DNA of 5,226 bases from Clostridia bacterium (GTDB taxonomy: Bacteria > Bacillota_A > Clostridia > Christensenellales > Borkfalkiaceae): the NCBI GenBank assembly GCA_017399665.1, contig JAFQBR010000200.1, forward strand, positions 1-5,226, read 5' to 3'. The position numbers were made by a program, and so were the translations under genes. The notes below the pieces were generated by a model. The model was not told where the DNA came from and did no database searches. It worked only from the letters and a program-made list of their open reading frames with translations. This document shows, piece after piece, positions 4,723 through 5,226 of this stretch (the first letter of the stretch is position 1; every line of letters starts with the position of its first letter).

Positions 4723-5226
4723 ATTTTTTGCATTTTACACAGGTAAAAACCTGCTCCAAAGGATAAATTAGGCAAAAACTGTAATCCGAATTGCATTTTT
4801 AAATGAGCAAGTGGCGAAGTAATATCTACTATTTTAAAATTGCTGTTATTTTTTAAAAAGCTTTCTATAATTTTATCATTTTCTTTTTTAAAAATACTGC
4901 AAGTAGAATAATATAGACATCCACCACTTTTAACGTACTTAGAAACGTTATTTAAAATTTTAAGTTGAACTTCTGCAAGTTGTTCAACGTTTTCATACTC
5001 TCTATTGATTCTAATATCGGGATTATCAAGTGTAACACCAAAACCGCTACAAGGGGCATCACATAAAACAGCGTCAAATTTTTCTTCAAAATCAGGATCA
5101 AAAACCGTTGCATCTTTTACCTTAATTGAAAGATTACCGACATTCATTCTTACTGCATAATCTTTAATTAAATCTGCTCTATGAGGATGTAATTCACATG
5201 CAGTTACGCTATTAAATTTAGTAGAT
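4719..5226 (-). CDS. rsmB: 16S rRNA (cytosine-967 C5)-methyltransferase RsmB, C-terminal part
   Basis: This is the last 168 residues of a frame entering from the right edge on the - strand. RsmB (Sun/Fmu) uses SAM to methylate C5 of C967 in 16S rRNA. The N-terminal NusB-like domain and the first SAM motif are outside the window. The visible parts are ACELHPHRADLI (fragment residues 9-20), whose acidic E11 is placed to contact SAM, the motif DAPCSGFG (56-63, C59) and STCS (107-110, catalytic nucleophile C109). The C-terminal strand GAGFYLCKMQKI stands where the family usually has DGFF. The Met codon at 5147 is internal, because the conserved motif-II region precedes it in frame. The stop TGA overlaps the rlmN ATG (ATGA). 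The related RsmF is an alternative, but the pairing with rlmN strongly favours RsmB. Confidence 0.9.
   Translation of the reverse strand, partial: STKFNSVTACELHPHRADLIKDYAVRMNVGNLSIKVKDATVFDPDFEEKFDAVLCDAPCSGFGVTLDNPDIRINREYENVEQLAEVQLKILNNVSKYVKSGGCLYYSTCSIFKKENDKIIESFLKNNSNFKIVDITSPLAHLKMQFGLQFLPNLSFGAGFYLCKMQKI

Noticed and set aside
5145..5147. ATG as the start of a 142-residue methyltransferase
   Set aside because: The frame stays open to the window edge and the upstream codons encode the conserved ACELHPHRADLI region of RsmB, so this Met is internal.

Overview
The window is AT-rich bacterial chromosome from a low-GC Gram-positive organism (Bacillota, probably an uncultured, perhaps gut-associated Clostridia; this assignment is inferred). 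The evidence is the gene order rsmB-rlmN-...-rsgA-rpe, the GGAGG-type ribosome binding sites, ordinary Rho-independent terminators and the clostridial look of the ArsR protein. TGG encodes Trp and TGA is a stop, so the code is standard and Mollicutes with reassigned TGA are unlikely.

Layout. (1) Bases 1-519 (+) are the 3' end of hflX, a ribosome-associated GTPase. It ends at a bidirectional terminator (521-555) shared with the convergent operon on the other strand. (2) Bases 566-1950 (-) hold a two-gene unit. A small ArsR-family repressor comes first, followed by a kinase that matches N-acetylhexosamine 1-kinase (NahK) along its whole length. (3) The 226-base gap 1951-2176 is dense with regulatory signals. 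It holds a consensus promoter for arsR (TTGACA-17-TATAAT with an extended -10) and four related 20-bp inverted repeats, arranged as two pairs. The repeats are exactly 30 bp apart within each pair. It ends with the rpe terminator. (4) Bases 2177-5226 (-) are a tightly packed housekeeping operon in the order rsmB (cut by the window edge), rlmN, rsgA, rpe. Adjacent genes overlap: 4 bases at rsmB/rlmN, 1 base at rlmN/rsgA if rsgA starts at ATT, and 20 bases at rsgA/rpe.

How it works together. The operon combines rRNA methylation (RsmB on 16S, RlmN on 23S and tRNA), 30S subunit maturation (RsgA) and the pentose phosphate epimerase Rpe. In many Bacillota a PP2C phosphatase and a PASTA Ser/Thr kinase gene lie between rlmN and rsgA; here they are absent. 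The arsR-nahK unit looks self-regulated: one candidate operator covers the promoter -35 and another lies at the predicted transcription start. No metal or arsenic resistance gene accompanies it.

Nothing here is clearly a new defence or mobile system. The most interesting points are the four-operator architecture with its orphaned distal pair, an ArsR protein partnered with a sugar kinase, and a probable ATT start codon for rsgA locked into the rlmN stop codon.
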